From: Betaproteobacteria bacterium
GTDB lineage: Bacteria > Pseudomonadota > Gammaproteobacteria > Burkholderiales > SG8-39
NCBI GenBank assembly: GCA_016210745.1
Contig: JACQTO010000125.1
Location: 18,375-82,374 of the forward strand
Direction: 5' to 3'
Length of the DNA stretch: 64,000 nt
The notes below the pieces were generated by a model. That model ran no database searches and was not told the DNA's origin. It saw nothing but the letters and a program-made list of their open reading frames with translations. A program made the translations under genes and the position numbers. Of the stretch, positions 9,036-24,812 are shown one piece after another; position 1 is the first letter of the stretch; each line of letters opens with the position of its first letter.

Positions 9036-9556
9036 AACGAGCGATCATCATCGTGCTGGGATTGATGCTCCTCGGCTGCGGCGAGGAGCAGCACCAGGAT
9101 TTGAAAGAGGAACTGAAAGGGCTGACCAAGGACATGCGCGGCAAGGTCGACCCATTGCCCGTCGTCAAGCCCTATGAGCCGGTGCCGTACCAGGCCGCCG
9201 AGCTGCCGGATCCCTTCGGCCCGGCCAAGATCGAGCTGGTCACCAAGTCCGCAGGGGCAGGCGGCGGTTTGAAGCCTGATCTCAATAGGCCCAAGGAGCC
9301 GCTGGAAGCGTTTCCGCTGGAATCGCTGAAGATGGTCGGAGTGCTGCAGCAGAAGAAGCAGTACTTTGCGCTGGTGAAGGCCGATGCAACCCTGTATAGA
9401 GTGAAGGCGGGGAATTACATGGGCCAAAACTTCGGGTTGGTCACACAGGTCTCGGACAGCCAGATTCAGCTGCGCGAGCTGATTCAGGATGCGGGAGGCG
9501 ACTGGACCGAGCGCGCCAGCACGCTGCAGCTGCAGGAAACGGAGGCCGGAAAATGA
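9032..9556 (+). CDS. pilP: Type IV pilus assembly lipoprotein PilP
   Basis: A 174-residue lipoprotein linking the PilN/PilO inner-membrane complex to the secretin PilQ. The signal ends in a lipobox (LMLLGCGEE, Cys near residue 11). A disordered PilN/PilO-binding region follows, then a beta-sandwich with FPLESLKMVGVLQ, YRVKAGNYMGQNFG and IQLRELIQDAGGDW, the conserved end of PilP. It is coupled to pilQ by a 4-bp overlap. Confidence 0.95.
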   Translation: MKRAIIIVLGLMLLGCGEEQHQDLKEELKGLTKDMRGKVDPLPVVKPYEPVPYQAAELPDPFGPAKIELVTKSAGAGGGLKPDLNRPKEPLEAFPLESLKMVGVLQQKKQYFALVKADATLYRVKAGNYMGQNFGLVTQVSDSQIQLRELIQDAGGDWTERASTLQLQETEAGK

Positions 9557-11673
9557 GCATAATCATGCGCAGTGCCCAGCGGTTCGCAATTCTCGCTTTA
9601 GGCTTGATCGCTGCCCAGGTCGCGCTGGCCCAGAATTCGATCGAGTCTTTCCACGTCACCCAGCAGGGCGGGCAGGTGCTGGTGCGGGTGGGCCTCAAGA
9701 ACCCCATCGAGACCGCCCCGGCGAGCTTCACCATCGCTGCGCCTGCGCGCATCGCCTTCGATTTTCCCAAGACGAGCAACTCGCTCGGCCGCAACCGTCA
9801 GGATATCGGCGAGGGGGACCTGCGTTCGATGAACCTGGTCGAGGTAGGCGATCGAGCGCGCTTGGTGCTTAATTTGCGCAATCTGGTGCAATACGAGTCC
9901 AAGGTCGAGGGCAAGAATCTCCTGGTAACCCTGACCGCTGCCGCCGCGCCCGCTGCCGCCGCGGGTTCGCGCTTTGCCGAAGGGCGCGCCGACGCAACCC
10001 ATGCGCTGAAGGACATCAATTTTCGCCGCGGCCGCGGCGGCGAAGGCCGAATCGTTGTCGATCTCTCCGACACTTCCACCGGAATCGACATCCGCCAGCA
10101 GGGGCAAACGATCATCGTCGATTTCATCAAGACGACCATGCCCGACAGCCTGCGCAAGCGCTTGGACGTCGTAGATTTCGCCACGCCGGTTCAGAGTATC
10201 AGCACCTTCCCGCAAGGGGAGAACGTGCGCATGGTCATCGAGCCCAGGGGGCTGTGGGACCACAATGCCTATCAGACCGACACCCAGTTCGTGGTCGAGG
10301 TCAAGCCGGTCCAGTACGATCAGAACAAGCTGGTACAGGGAACCCGCGCCGGTTACCAGGGCGAGAAGCTCTCGCTCAATTTCCAGAACGTCGAGGTGAG
10401 GAGCGTCCTCAACGTTATCGCCGATTTTACCGATCTGAACATCATCACCAGCGACACGGTACAGGGAAACCTGACCCTGCGGCTTAAGGATGTCCCCTGG
10501 GATCAGGCGCTTGACATTATCCTCCAGACCCGCGGCCTGGACATGCGCAAGAACGGCAACGTGGTCTGGATCGCCCCGCGCGATGAGCTTGCCACCAAGG
10601 AAAAGCTTGCGCTCGAGGCGCAGCAGCAGATCACCGAGCTCGAACCGGTGCGAACCGAAACGTTCCAGCTGAACTACGCCAAAGCCGAGGTGGTGGCGAG
10701 AATGCTCGGCGACGAAAAGCAGCGCATGCTCTCCAAGCGCGGCAGCGTTGTGGTGGACGGGCGCACCAACCAGCTGTTCGTACAGGACGTCGGCACGAGG
10801 CTCGACGACGTGAGGAAACTGATCGTCAAACTCGACGTATCGGTGCGCCAGGTACTGATCGAGGCGCGCATCGTCGAAGCGAACGACACGTTCAGCAAGA
10901 ACCTGGGTGCGAAGCTCGGCTACCTGGATGCCAGCCTGGCAGTTGGTGATAGGCCCGGAAGCACCTTCGGCATACTCGGTGGTTCGCGAGTCAACATGAC
11001 AGGCAACTATCAGGGCATCGGCGAGCAATCCAGTCCCAACGTCCAAATTTCCGGAGGGAGCTTCGTCCCCAACACGCAGTTCGTCAATTTGCCCGCAGGC
11101 GGCATCGGCGGTTTCACCGCGGGCAGCCTTGCCATCAGTCTATTTAACAAGAGCCTGACCAAATTCATCAACTTGGAGCTGTCTGCCCTGGAGGCCGACG
11201 GCAAGGGCAAGATCATCTCCAGCCCGCGCGTGATGACGGCCGACAACGTCGAGGCGGTGATCGAGCAGGGAACCGAGCTTCCGTACCAGCAGGCGACCTC
11301 TTCGGGCGCGACTTCGATCGTGTTCCGCAAGGCCAACCTGTCGCTCAAGGTCAAGCCGCAGATCACCCCTGACGGCAATATCGTCATGGCTCTGGACATC
11401 AACAAGGATGCAGTGGGGCAGGTGACCACACAGGGTTTTGCCATCGACACCAAGCATGTGAAGACCGAAGTGCTGATCGAAAACGGCGGCACGGTGGTGA
11501 TCGGCGGTATCTACACGCAGGATACCCGCACCACCAACACCAAGGTCCCGTTGTTCGGTGACTTGCCGGTGGTCGGAAATCTGTTCAAGAACCAGTCGCG
11601 CCAGGACAACAAGACCGAGCTGCTGGTGTTCATTACGCCGCGGCTGGTGCTCGAGCGGATGGGCCAGCGCTAG
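9553..11673 (+). CDS. pilQ: Type IV pilus secretin PilQ
   Basis: This is the outer-membrane multimeric channel through which the pilus passes. It has 706 residues with a Sec signal ending about residue 26 (ALAQN). Two AMIN domains follow (about 28-135 and 150-250). Next are the secretin/TonB short N-terminal domain (NFQNVEVRSVLNVIADFTDLNIITSD), the N1 domain, and the C-terminal secretin core with VGQLFVQD-like and LEADGKGKIISSPRVMTADN. It ends with the GGIYTQDTRTTNTKVPLFGDLP signature. It is the last gene of the operon and is followed by a terminator. Confidence 0.98.
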   Translation: MSIIMRSAQRFAILALGLIAAQVALAQNSIESFHVTQQGGQVLVRVGLKNPIETAPASFTIAAPARIAFDFPKTSNSLGRNRQDIGEGDLRSMNLVEVGDRARLVLNLRNLVQYESKVEGKNLLVTLTAAAAPAAAAGSRFAEGRADATHALKDINFRRGRGGEGRIVVDLSDTSTGIDIRQQGQTIIVDFIKTTMPDSLRKRLDVVDFATPVQSISTFPQGENVRMVIEPRGLWDHNAYQTDTQFVVEVKPVQYDQNKLVQGTRAGYQGEKLSLNFQNVEVRSVLNVIADFTDLNIITSDTVQGNLTLRLKDVPWDQALDIILQTRGLDMRKNGNVVWIAPRDELATKEKLALEAQQQITELEPVRTETFQLNYAKAEVVARMLGDEKQRMLSKRGSVVVDGRTNQLFVQDVGTRLDDVRKLIVKLDVSVRQVLIEARIVEANDTFSKNLGAKLGYLDASLAVGDRPGSTFGILGGSRVNMTGNYQGIGEQSSPNVQISGGSFVPNTQFVNLPAGGIGGFTAGSLAISLFNKSLTKFINLELSALEADGKGKIISSPRVMTADNVEAVIEQGTELPYQQATSSGATSIVFRKANLSLKVKPQITPDGNIVMALDINKDAVGQVTTQGFAIDTKHVKTEVLIENGGTVVIGGIYTQDTRTTNTKVPLFGDLPVVGNLFKNQSRQDNKTELLVFITPRLVLERMGQR

Positions 11674-11692
11674 CCTCGCCCGGGTTCTAGTT

Positions 11693-11724
11693 AAAAAAAG
11701 GCCGGCCCCGAGCCGGCCTTTTTG
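11693..11724 (+). terminator. Rho-independent terminator after pilQ
   Basis: A perfect 7-bp stem GGCCGGC/GCCGGCC is extended by an A7/T5 flank (AAAAAAAGGCCGGC, then a loop of CCCGA, then GCCGGCCTTTTT). It lies 20 bp after the pilQ stop. The A-run makes it potentially bidirectional, but only the plus strand needs termination here. Confidence 0.92.
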
Positions 11725-11757
11725 TCTCCACTTGCCTGCCGCGGCTACAATAGCCGC

Positions 11758-12285
11758 GTGAACGGCAACATTTTCATCGTCGGCATGATGGGGGCGGGCA
11801 AGACAACCGTCGGTCGCATCCTGGCCCAGCGGCTCCACAAGGTGTTTCACGATACCGACCACGCGATAGAGGCGCGCACCGGAGTGCGCGTGGCGATGAT
11901 CTTCGACGTCGAAGGGGAGTCCGGATTCCGCAAGCGCGAGGTCGAGCTGGTGGAGGAACTCACCGCGCTCGAGAACATCGTGCTCGCGACCGGGGGCGGC
12001 GTGATTCTGGATCCGCACAACCGCAAACGTTTGAGCGAGCGCGGCTGCGTTGTCTATCTGCATGCGCTGCCCAAAGAACTGTGGCAGCGCACGCGACACG
12101 ACAGGAAACGGCCGCTGCTGCGCACCGAGGACCCGCGCGCGCGCCTGGAAGAGCTGTACCGATTTCGCGATCCCCTTTACCGGGAGGTGGCCGACCTGGT
12201 TGTCGACACGGGCCGTCAGAGCGTCAACGCCCTCGTGACGCAGCTCCTCGGACTGCTCGAACCGACATGCAGACTCTCCGTGTAG
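11758..12285 (+). CDS. aroK: Shikimate kinase
   Basis: This cytoplasmic NMP-kinase-fold enzyme phosphorylates shikimate at the 3-hydroxyl in chorismate synthesis. The P-loop is [12 protein letters not shown] (residues 8-19), the shikimate-binding aspartate is in FHDTDHAIE, the GGGV loop is in LATGGGVIL, and the lid Arg lies in RKRPLL. GTG at 11758 gives [12 protein letters not shown], the normal family start, for a product of 175 residues. A TTG further upstream would translate through the pilQ terminator. The gene overlaps aroB by 19 bp. Confidence 0.96.
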   Translation: MNGNIFIVGMMGAGKTTVGRILAQRLHKVFHDTDHAIEARTGVRVAMIFDVEGESGFRKREVELVEELTALENIVLATGGGVILDPHNRKRLSERGCVVYLHALPKELWQRTRHDRKRPLLRTEDPRARLEELYRFRDPLYREVADLVVDTGRQSVNALVTQLLGLLEPTCRLSV

Positions 12286-13346
12286 CGCTGGGTGCGCGCA
12301 GCTATCCGATTCATGTCGGGGAGGGCGCTATGGACAACCTCGGACTGATCACGCCGCTGCTGCGATCGAACACGGCCGCAATAGTGACCAATGTGACCGT
12401 AGCGCCGCTCTATTTGGAGCGCTTCGCCGCGGCTCTCGCGGCCGCGGGCGTACAGTGTGTGCAGGTCGTTCTGCCCGACGGCGAGGCGTACAAGAACTGG
12501 GAGACGCTCAACAGCGTCTATGACCGGCTGCTCGAGGCGCACTGCGACCGCCAAACGACGATCATCGCGCTTGGCGGCGGCGTGGTGGGCGATATCGCCG
12601 GTTTTGCCGCAGCAACCTACCAGCGGGGTGTCTCCTTCATTCAGGTTCCCACCACCCTACTTGCCCAGGTGGATGCTTCGGTCGGGGGCAAGACCGGTAT
12701 CAATCATCCGCTCGGCAAGAACATGATCGGCGCTTTCCACCAGCCGCTTGCGGTGCTCGCCGACACGAGTACGCTCCGAAGCCTGCCCATGCGCGAGCTG
12801 CGCGCCGGGTTGGCCGAAGTAATCAAGCATAGCCTTATCCGGGACGTGGTCTTGTTCGAATGGCTCGAGGCGAATCTCGAGAAGTTGCTTGCGCGTGAGG
12901 ATGCTGCGCTGGTGCACGCCGTGCTTCGCTGCTGTGAAATCAAGGCCGAGATCGTGGCAGCCGACGAGCGTGAAACCGGCGAGCGCGCACTGCTGAACTT
13001 CGGCCACACGTTTGGCCACGCGATCGAGAACGCGAAGGGCTATGGTGTCTGGCTGCACGGGGAGGCGGTGGCGGCGGGCATGGCTCTCGCGGTGGACTTG
13101 TCCCGCAGGCTCGGCGGCCTGACGGCGGCTGATGCCGCGCGCGTCGTTGAACTCATTGCCCGAGCCGGGCTGCCGACCGCAGTACGGGGCGTATCGCCGC
13201 AACAGTTCACGGCGCTGATGGGGCTGGACAAGAAAGCGGCCGCGGGCCGCCCCCGTTTCATCGTGCTCGATCGGCTGGGCGCCGCGAGCATTCGTGATGA
13301 CGTGTCTAGCGGCGACCTGAACGATACCCTGGCAACCGCGGCGTAG
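12267..13346 (+). CDS. aroB: 3-Dehydroquinate synthase
   Basis: This NAD- and metal-dependent enzyme converts DAHP to 3-dehydroquinate in the shikimate pathway. It has 359 residues, a normal length. The NAD loop contains [11 protein letters not shown] and [15 protein letters not shown]. The metal and substrate region holds [19 protein letters not shown], followed by the metal ligands in [12 protein letters not shown] and WLHGEAV. The start is ATG at 12267 ([15 protein letters not shown]), inside the end of aroK, so translation is likely coupled. Confidence 0.98.
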   Translation: MQTLRVALGARSYPIHVGEGAMDNLGLITPLLRSNTAAIVTNVTVAPLYLERFAAALAAAGVQCVQVVLPDGEAYKNWETLNSVYDRLLEAHCDRQTTIIALGGGVVGDIAGFAAATYQRGVSFIQVPTTLLAQVDASVGGKTGINHPLGKNMIGAFHQPLAVLADTSTLRSLPMRELRAGLAEVIKHSLIRDVVLFEWLEANLEKLLAREDAALVHAVLRCCEIKAEIVAADERETGERALLNFGHTFGHAIENAKGYGVWLHGEAVAAGMALAVDLSRRLGGLTAADAARVVELIARAGLPTAVRGVSPQQFTALMGLDKKAAAGRPRFIVLDRLGAASIRDDVSSGDLNDTLATAA

Positions 13347-13541
13347 GCAGTAGGCGCTCGCTCGGTCCCTGTCCCGTGTTTGTCGAAACCCTTGCGAACG
13401 ATTTGTCGCTGCTTGCGCAGCGGTTGGACACGCGAGCGCTTGAAGCAGAGGCGTTTCGTGAGTAAACTTAGCGGTTCGCCTGGAAGTTTCGAGTCTCTTC
13501 GGTGCCGGGCGAGGCCGCCAAACCTTTATTGAGGTAGAACC

Positions 13542-18185
<4,644 letters not shown>

Positions 18186-18211
18186 GGCCGCATTTATAGG
18201 GTCGCAAAGCA

Positions 18212-19657
18212 ATGGGAAAGATCACCGGATTTCTGGAGTATCAGCGCCTGGAAGAGGCGCATGAAGCGCCCGAGCAGCGCAAGAAGCACTATCGCGAGTT
18301 CCATCAGCACCTGACCGACGAGCAGGCCGGAATTCATGGTGCGCGATGCATGGACTGCGGCGTTCCTTTTTGCATGCTGGGATGCCCGATCAACAACATC
18401 ATCCCCGACTTCAACGACCTGGTCTTCAAGCAGGACTGGAAAGAGGCGATTACCACCCTGCATTCGACCAACAACTTTCCCGAGTTTACCGGGCGCGTGT
18501 GCCCCGCGCCGTGCGAGGAGGCCTGTGTCCTGCGCATCATCGACGATCCGGTCGGCATCAAATCGATCGAGCACGCGATCATCGACAAGGCGTGGGAGGA
18601 AGGCTGGGTGCAGCCGCTGCCCCCCGAGCACAAGACAGGAAAGCGCGTGGCGGTGGTCGGCTCCGGCCCGGCGGGGATCGCGTGCGCGCAGCAGCTCGCG
18701 CGCGCCGGACATGACGTGGTCGTTTTCGAGAAGAACGACCGCATCGGCGGTCTGCTTCGCTACGGCATCCCGGATTTCAAGCTGGCCAAATCGCTGATCG
18801 ACCGGCGCATGGAGCAGATGCGCGCCGAAGGCGTGGAGTTCCGCGTCGGCCAAAGCATCGGGATCGATGTGCCGGCGAAAAAGCTCGTGGATGAGTTCGA
18901 TGCGGTGGTGCTCGCCGGCGGTGCGGAGGTTCCCCGCGACCTCCCGGTGCCGGGGCGCGAACTGGAGGGCATCCACTTCGCCATGGAATTCCTGGAGTTG
19001 CAGAACCGGCGCGTCGCCGGGGAGAAGAAGGTGCGCGAACTGTTCGCTACCGGCAAGCACGTCGTCGTCATAGGCGGGGGCGACACGGGCTCCGACTGTG
19101 TCGGCACTTCCAATCGGCAGGGTGCAAGATCGATTACCCAGTTCGAACTGCTGCCACAACCGCCGGTCGAGAGGGATCCGCTGGCCAGCTGGCCCTACTG
19201 GCCGATGAAGCTGCGCAGCTCCGATTCGCACGAAGAAGGCTGCAGCCGCGACTGGTCGGTGGCCACCAAGTCATTCAAAGCGAAGAGCGGCAAAGTGACG
19301 GCGCTCCTCGCCGCGCGCGTGGAATGGAAGAAGGACGAGGCCACCGGGCAGATGAAAATGGTCGAAATCCCCGGCAGCGAGTTCGAAATCCCTGCGGACC
19401 TGGTGCTGCTCGCCATGGGGTTTGTCTCGCCGATGCAGCCGGTGCTCGACGCGTTCGGAATCGAAAAGGACGCGCGCGGCAACGCCAAGGCGAGCACCGA
19501 CGGCCCGGGCTGCTATGCGACTTCCGCGCCCAAAGTATTTGCGGCGGGGGACATGCGCCGCGGCCAGTCGCTCGTGGTATGGGCGATCCGCGAGGGAAGG
19601 CAATGCGCGCGCGCGGTCGACGAGTTCCTGATGGGATCTTCCGAATTGCCTCGGTAG
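18212..19657 (+). CDS. gltD: Glutamate synthase, small subunit
   Basis: A 481-residue FAD/NADPH subunit that feeds electrons to GltB. The N-terminal cysteine clusters C46, C49, C54 and C58 ([13 protein letters not shown]) and [10 protein letters not shown] bind 4Fe-4S centres. The FAD Rossmann motif is [19 protein letters not shown] followed by [13 protein letters not shown]. The NADPH motif is [20 protein letters not shown]. The product ends [18 protein letters not shown]. The order gltB-gltD with a short gap indicates one operon. Confidence 0.98.
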   Translation: MGKITGFLEYQRLEEAHEAPEQRKKHYREFHQHLTDEQAGIHGARCMDCGVPFCMLGCPINNIIPDFNDLVFKQDWKEAITTLHSTNNFPEFTGRVCPAPCEEACVLRIIDDPVGIKSIEHAIIDKAWEEGWVQPLPPEHKTGKRVAVVGSGPAGIACAQQLARAGHDVVVFEKNDRIGGLLRYGIPDFKLAKSLIDRRMEQMRAEGVEFRVGQSIGIDVPAKKLVDEFDAVVLAGGAEVPRDLPVPGRELEGIHFAMEFLELQNRRVAGEKKVRELFATGKHVVVIGGGDTGSDCVGTSNRQGARSITQFELLPQPPVERDPLASWPYWPMKLRSSDSHEEGCSRDWSVATKSFKAKSGKVTALLAARVEWKKDEATGQMKMVEIPGSEFEIPADLVLLAMGFVSPMQPVLDAFGIEKDARGNAKASTDGPGCYATSAPKVFAAGDMRRGQSLVVWAIREGRQCARAVDEFLMGSSELPR

Positions 19658-19856
19658 GGGTCGTTCCCGCGTGGTAGGCATGACCCTGCGAACTCGGGGG
19701 GCGCAAATTCGGATGTTCCAACCGACGCTGTTTCCCCGCTTGCATTGGGATAGCGGACTCAATGGTGGGCGCCGCTCCCCACGCGCTCTCAGCCGCGTGC
19801 TCCAGAGCCCATGCTAAGATACTTTGGATGATTCCCCAGTCGCAGCAGACCATTCC

Positions 19857-21221
19857 GTGAACGTTGTCATTCTCGCCGCCGGACAGGGCAAGCGCATGTA
19901 TTCCGACACCCCCAAGGTGTTGCACGCTCTGGCGGGCAAGCCCTTGCTCGCGCATGTCGTCGATACGGCGCGCGAGCTTTCTCCGAAGCGCATTTGCGTG
20001 GTGTACGGTCATGGCGGCGAAGCCGTGCGCGAGAGCTTGTCTTCGCGCGTAGGCACGAGCCCGATCACCTGGGTGCTGCAAGAGCCGCAGCTCGGAACGG
20101 GACACGCGCTCAAGCAAGCGCTGCCGCATCTGGAGGACAGTGCTACGACGCTCATTCTCTACGGCGATGTGCCACTGATCCGGGGCGCGACCCTCAAGCG
20201 GTTGTGCGCGGCGGCGGGCGCCGGCATGGCCGTGCTTACGGTCGAGCTCGACGACGCGCAAGGCTACGGGCGCATCGTGCGCAAGGCAGGTGCCATCGAG
20301 CGCATCGTCGAACAGAAGGACGCAAACCCCGCCGAGCAGGCGATTCGGGAAGTGAACACCGGCATCATGGTGGTGCCGACAGCGAAACTGAATGCCTGGC
20401 TGGGGCGGCTCTCGAACGAGAACGCGCAAAGCGAGTATTACCTCACCGATATCGTTGCGCTGGCAGTCGCCGAAGGAACGAGCGTCTCCGGCGTTCAGCC
20501 GCACGCCGTGTGGGAGACCCTTGGCGTCAACAGCCGCAACCAGCTCGCCGAGCTGGAACGCGTCTACCAGGGAAATGTCGCCGGCGAGTTGATGGGCCGC
20601 GGCGTGACGCTGGCCGACCCCGCGCGCATCGACGTGCGCGGTCATCTCGGGTGCGGCCGCGACGTGACGATCGACGTCAATTGCGTATTCGAAGGCGAGG
20701 TCGCCCTCGGTGACCGCGTCAGCATCGGGGCGAATTGCGTGGTGAAGAACGCGCGCGTTGCCTCCGGCACGCGCATCGAGCCTTTCTGCCACATCGAGGA
20801 CGCCGATATCGGCGCGAACTGCCGCGTCGGCCCGTATGCGCGCATCCGCCCGCATACCGTCCTCGACGAAGACGTGCACGTGGGCAACTTCGTCGAGGTG
20901 AAGGCGAGCACGATCGGCAAGGGCTCCAAGGCGAACCACCTCGCCTACATCGGCGACAGCGAAGTCGGCCGCAATGTCAACGTGGGCGCAGGCACCATCA
21001 CGTGCAATTACGACGGAGCCAACAAGCACCGCACCGTGATCGAGGACGATGTTTTCATCGGCTCGGATACCCAATTGGTGGCGCCTGTGCGCGTGGGCCG
21101 CGGCGCGACCCTCGGTGCGGGCACCACGCTCACCAGCGACGCGCCCGAGGGGCAGCTCACCGTGTCGCGCGCCAAGCAAGTATCCATACGCGGCTGGAAG
21201 CGCCCGGTGAAAACGAAGTGA
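19857..21221 (+). CDS. glmU: Bifunctional GlcNAc-1-P uridyltransferase / GlcN-1-P acetyltransferase
   Basis: It makes UDP-GlcNAc, the precursor of peptidoglycan and lipopolysaccharide. The N-terminal pyrophosphorylase domain has [12 protein letters not shown] and [14 protein letters not shown], then LYGDVPLI. The C-terminal left-handed beta-helix has hexapeptide repeats and the acetyltransferase site ([19 protein letters not shown], then [14 protein letters not shown]). GTG at 19857 gives the family start MNVVILAAG and 454 residues. A TTG at 19824 would add 11 atypical residues. glmS follows after 21 bp and completes the pathway. Confidence 0.97.
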   Translation: MNVVILAAGQGKRMYSDTPKVLHALAGKPLLAHVVDTARELSPKRICVVYGHGGEAVRESLSSRVGTSPITWVLQEPQLGTGHALKQALPHLEDSATTLILYGDVPLIRGATLKRLCAAAGAGMAVLTVELDDAQGYGRIVRKAGAIERIVEQKDANPAEQAIREVNTGIMVVPTAKLNAWLGRLSNENAQSEYYLTDIVALAVAEGTSVSGVQPHAVWETLGVNSRNQLAELERVYQGNVAGELMGRGVTLADPARIDVRGHLGCGRDVTIDVNCVFEGEVALGDRVSIGANCVVKNARVASGTRIEPFCHIEDADIGANCRVGPYARIRPHTVLDEDVHVGNFVEVKASTIGKGSKANHLAYIGDSEVGRNVNVGAGTITCNYDGANKHRTVIEDDVFIGSDTQLVAPVRVGRGATLGAGTTLTSDAPEGQLTVSRAKQVSIRGWKRPVKTK

Positions 21222-21242
21222 GAAATAAGGAGTGAGGCCAAA

Positions 21243-23087
21243 GTGTGCGGCATAGTCGGTGCAATCGCGCAGCGTAATGTCGTCCCGATTCTCCTGGAGG
21301 GCCTGAAACGGCTCGAGTACCGGGGTTACGATTCCGCCGGCGTTGCGGTGCTGGACAGCGCGGCGCAAGGACGCGCATCGCTGCGACGGCTGCGCTCCAC
21401 CGGCCGCGTGGCCGAGCTGGAAAAACTCTCGCAGGCCGACGCTTTGTCGGGCAGGATCGGCATCGCCCATACGCGCTGGGCGACGCACGGCGTACCCTCG
21501 GAAAAGAACGCGCATCCCCATGTCTCCGGGGGCGTATCCGTGGTGCACAACGGCATCATCGAGAATCACGACGAACTGCGCAGCGCGCTGCGCGCCAAGG
21601 GTTACGAATTCGTTTCCGACACCGACACCGAGGTCATTGCCCATCTTGTGCACTCGAACCTGCGTTCGGGTGTGAGCCTCTTCGAGGCGGTGCGCGAGAG
21701 CGTCGCGCAATTGGTCGGGGCCTACGCGATTGCCGTGGTGAGCGAGACCGATCCCGCGCTCTTCGTGGTCGCCCGCCACGGCGCTCCGCTGCTGCTCGGG
21801 CTGGGAGACGGCGAGAACTTCGCGGCTTCGGACGCTTCGGCGCTGGTGCAGGTCACACAGCGCATGATCTATCTGGAAGACGGCGATTGCGCCGAAGTCG
21901 CGACAGGAAACGTACGAATCATCGATGCCAAAGGAGCCGCGGTCGAGCGAGCGGTGCATGCCTCGCAGCTCACGGCGGCGGCGGTCGAGCTGGGCCCTTA
22001 CCGTCATTTCATGGAAAAGGAAATTCACGAACAGCCCATGGCGGTGGCCAACACGCTGGAAATGGTGACCAACGCGCAGTCGGTTTCGCCGCAGCTCTTC
22101 GGCGTGGAAGCCGAGCGTATCCTGCGCGAGGTCGACTCGGTGCTGATCCTCGCCTGCGGCACGAGTTATCACGCCGGCATGGTCGCCCGCTACTGGCTGG
22201 AGGGTTTTGCCGGCATTCCCTGCAACGTCGAAATCGCGAGCGAGTACCGTTACCGCGATTCGGTGCCGAACGCGAATGCGCTGGTGGTCACGATTTCGCA
22301 GTCGGGCGAGACCGCCGATACCCTGGCTGCGCTCCAGTACGCAAAGAAACTGGGACAGCGCTATTCGCTGTGCATCTGCAACGTGCCAGAATCGGCGCTC
22401 CTGCGCGCCTCCGACCTGCGCTTTCTCACCCGCGCCGGCCCGGAAATCGGCGTTGCCTCGACCAAGGCGTTTACGACCCAGCTTGCGGCGCTGGTGCTGC
22501 TCACCATGACCCTGGCAAAGGTCCGCGGCCGGCTGCCGCGCGAGCGCGAGGAGGAACTGCTCACCGCGCTGCGCCACCTTCCGACGGCACTGCAGAACGT
22601 ACTGCACGTCGAGCCCCAGGTGAAGATGTGGGCGGAGAAGTTCTCGCAAAATCACCACGCGCTCTTTCTCGGCCGCGGCATCCACTATCCGATCGCGATG
22701 GAGGGCGCGCTGAAATTGAAGGAGATCTCCTACATCCATGCCGAGGCCTACGCCGCAGGCGAGCTCAAGCACGGTCCGCTTGCGCTGGTCGATAAGCACA
22801 TGCCGGTGATCGCCATCGCGCCCAAGGACGCGCTGTTCGAGAAGTTGAAATCGAATTTGCAGGAAGTGCGTGCACGCGGCGGCGAGCTGCACGTGTTCGC
22901 CGATCAAGACACCAAGATGACCGGCGGGGACGGCATCCAGGTGATCCGCATGCCCGATCATGCGGGATTGCTCTCGCCCATCCTGCACACCATTCCGCTG
23001 CAACTGCTCGCCTACCATGCGGCCCTGGACCGCGGCAACGACGTCGATAAGCCGCGCAACCTCGCAAAATCGGTTACGGTCGAGTAG
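21243..23087 (+). CDS. glmS: Glutamine-fructose-6-phosphate aminotransferase (isomerizing)
   Basis: It makes glucosamine-6-P from fructose-6-P and glutamine. The start is GTG, giving [10 protein letters not shown] with the nucleophile Cys2. The glutaminase domain contains [16 protein letters not shown]-like HTRWATHG and HNGIIENH. Two SIS domains follow, with [17 protein letters not shown] and STKAFTTQ. The C-terminal [13 protein letters not shown] is the family ending. It has 614 residues, the usual size. It is the last clearly conserved housekeeping gene before the accessory region. Confidence 0.99.
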   Translation: MCGIVGAIAQRNVVPILLEGLKRLEYRGYDSAGVAVLDSAAQGRASLRRLRSTGRVAELEKLSQADALSGRIGIAHTRWATHGVPSEKNAHPHVSGGVSVVHNGIIENHDELRSALRAKGYEFVSDTDTEVIAHLVHSNLRSGVSLFEAVRESVAQLVGAYAIAVVSETDPALFVVARHGAPLLLGLGDGENFAASDASALVQVTQRMIYLEDGDCAEVATGNVRIIDAKGAAVERAVHASQLTAAAVELGPYRHFMEKEIHEQPMAVANTLEMVTNAQSVSPQLFGVEAERILREVDSVLILACGTSYHAGMVARYWLEGFAGIPCNVEIASEYRYRDSVPNANALVVTISQSGETADTLAALQYAKKLGQRYSLCICNVPESALLRASDLRFLTRAGPEIGVASTKAFTTQLAALVLLTMTLAKVRGRLPREREEELLTALRHLPTALQNVLHVEPQVKMWAEKFSQNHHALFLGRGIHYPIAMEGALKLKEISYIHAEAYAAGELKHGPLALVDKHMPVIAIAPKDALFEKLKSNLQEVRARGGELHVFADQDTKMTGGDGIQVIRMPDHAGLLSPILHTIPLQLLAYHAALDRGNDVDKPRNLAKSVTVE

Positions 23088-23155
23088 GCGGGAGTGGCGA
23101 CTCCACGCAATGAATCACGCGCTCGCCTGCGCCAGCATTTCCCTTTCCGAGTGCG

Positions 23156-23551
23156 TCAGGCAGCCAGACGCTCGTCGATATCGGCGTTGATGGCGCGATA
23201 GCGCAGCGTTACGAGCGAGAGCTTCGCCTGACTCATCGACCATTGTTCGAGCTGCTCCCTGTGCGCGGCAAGGGAACCCTGCGAAATGTGGAACCCGATC
23301 GCTTTGCCCGCGAAGTCTCCAGCCGGACGCAGTATGACCGACGAGCCGTCATCCAGGCCCGCGGGCTCGAACATCAAGCCGCCGATCGGCGCCGGACCGC
23401 ACGCGCTCAGCGCCTCGATATCGTTTTCGTAGTGGGGGCTTACCAGGCCCGATTCCAGGTTCAGGCTGACCAGCACCGCGTGCGCGATGAGTTGGCCCGC
23501 CGCGTCGGTCCAACCGGCGCTGCATAGCATCTTCAGTGCAACAGTCTTCAT
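23156..23551 (-). CDS. Hypothetical protein, 131 residues
   Basis: I do not recognise this protein. Starting at ATG 23551 it reads MKTVALKMLCSAGWTDAAGQL. It is neutral, without signal peptide or TM, and ends in a helical segment (EQLEQWSMSQAKLSLVTLRYRAIN is roughly residues 95-120). A small alpha/beta cytoplasmic protein is likely. A longer reading from 23710 would add a basic, low-quality stretch and is not preferred. It is convergent with glmS, 69 bp apart. Confidence 0.55.
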   Translation of the reverse strand: MKTVALKMLCSAGWTDAAGQLIAHAVLVSLNLESGLVSPHYENDIEALSACGPAPIGGLMFEPAGLDDGSSVILRPAGDFAGKAIGFHISQGSLAAHREQLEQWSMSQAKLSLVTLRYRAINADIDERLAA

Positions 23552-23937
23552 GTCGAATCCCGAGCATCGGAGTGAGGAGGGCGCGAAGATAGCGCCAGTT
23601 GCCGCCATCGCCGAGTAGGCAAAGGCTGTATTTGACCGGGCAAAATCCCCCAGCGCGCGCCTGTGTAGTCGGAATTTGCGGGACGGGACCCCGGCAGCTT
23701 GATGCAACACGCGGCGAGCAGGCCCGAGTGCAAGGTGTTGCAGCTATCGGGCCGCGCGGCCGCATTGAGATGCCGGCGATCCGTGAAGTATTCACGCCGC
23801 TAATGTCATCGTCATGAGCTAGATTCCGTTAACGGAGTCTAAATAGCGAGAAACGGACGCCATGACCACAAACACTCCGCAGTAATTCCGCCGTTGCTGT
23901 AATCACCGAAGCAGTGACAGATAGAAAGGAGATCGAA
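23552..23937 (+). other. Gene-free stretch between convergent/divergent neighbours
   Basis: No credible gene, hairpin terminator or repeat was seen here. Short reading frames occur on both strands but lack ribosome sites and family-like sequence. It probably holds the promoters of the two divergent small genes. Confidence 0.5.
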
Positions 23938-24618
23938 ATGGAAACGCAAGCAAACAGATCCATCCATCCGCTGTTTCTTACCGCGGGCATCGCCGTGATT
24001 TTGTTCTGTGCCGTCGGTATTGCGGCAGTTATGGGCTGGATTCCGACTTCGGTCGGCAAATCCGGCGAGGTGGCGGCGCCGGCGCTCCCCGACAAAGTCT
24101 CGCGTGCACCCGCGTCCGGCGTATCCGACGGGACGGCAGCGGCAAGACCGCAGTCGAAGCCGGTCGCGAAAACCGCCTCCAAACCTACTCAGGTTGCGGG
24201 CAATGCTTCCACCGCAGCGCGTAATGCTCCCGCCGCCAATTCTCCTGCGCCCGCACCGGTGCAAATGAGTGCCGCGCCCAAGTGCACCGAATGCGGTGTG
24301 GTCGAGTCGGTGCGAGAAGTGGAAACGCAAGGCCAGGCATCCGGCCTAGGGGCCGTGGGCGGTGCCGTCGCGGGCGGAGTTCTTGGCAACCAGGTCGGTG
24401 GCGGCCGAGGAAAAGACGTCATGACCGTCGTCGGCGCGGTGGGCGGCGCCCTCGCGGGCCATCAAATCGAGAAAAAAGTGAAATCGACCAAGAGTTACGA
24501 AATCACCGTCCGCTTTGAAAACGGCTCGACCCGCGTATTCACCGAGGCCAATGCGCCGGCTTGGCGTCAGGGGGACAAGGTCAGGATCGTCAACGACCGG
24601 ATTCAGCCCAACGCGTAG
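23938..24618 (+). CDS. Glycine-zipper 2TM outer-membrane family protein (SlyB/17-kDa antigen-like)
   Basis: A 226-residue envelope protein. It has an N-terminal TM (about 14-36), then a long Ala/Pro/Ser/Lys linker. The cysteine pair in PKCTECGVVESVREVE precedes the glycine zipper GAVGGAVAGGVLGNQVGGG and AVGGALAGHQIEKK, two short helices packed by glycines. A C-terminal beta part ends with VRIVNDRIQPNA. The start ATG 23938 follows AAAGGAGATCGAA. A decayed relative of its C-terminus occurs at 50,738-50,850. The role is probably envelope integrity, with no direct evidence here. Confidence 0.85.
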   Translation: METQANRSIHPLFLTAGIAVILFCAVGIAAVMGWIPTSVGKSGEVAAPALPDKVSRAPASGVSDGTAAARPQSKPVAKTASKPTQVAGNASTAARNAPAANSPAPAPVQMSAAPKCTECGVVESVREVETQGQASGLGAVGGAVAGGVLGNQVGGGRGKDVMTVVGAVGGALAGHQIEKKVKSTKSYEITVRFENGSTRVFTEANAPAWRQGDKVRIVNDRIQPNA

Positions 24619-24812
24619 AAGGGGTATCCACGTCTGAGTCGACAAGATGAGGATCGGACCACCGCGATCGTTGATCAGAGAGAAGATGCGCGGGCACGAC
24701 GCCGGGCGCATCTGACACTCCGAGGATCGCCCGATCGCGGCGGCCTGCTGCGCAGGAACTCTTGAACTTTTGTTTTGCGATGCAGTCGATGTACTGCTAG
24801 ACTTGCGCCCGC

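Noticed and set aside
19824..19857. TTG at 19824 as the glmU start
   Set aside because: It adds 11 residues not seen in the family. GTG at 19857 gives the standard N-terminus.
19275..23018. A very long open frame (over 1200 codons) on the minus strand opposite gltD, glmU and glmS
   Set aside because: It runs antisense through three clearly conserved genes, has no family look and no ribosome site. High third-position GC in the true genes keeps this frame open.
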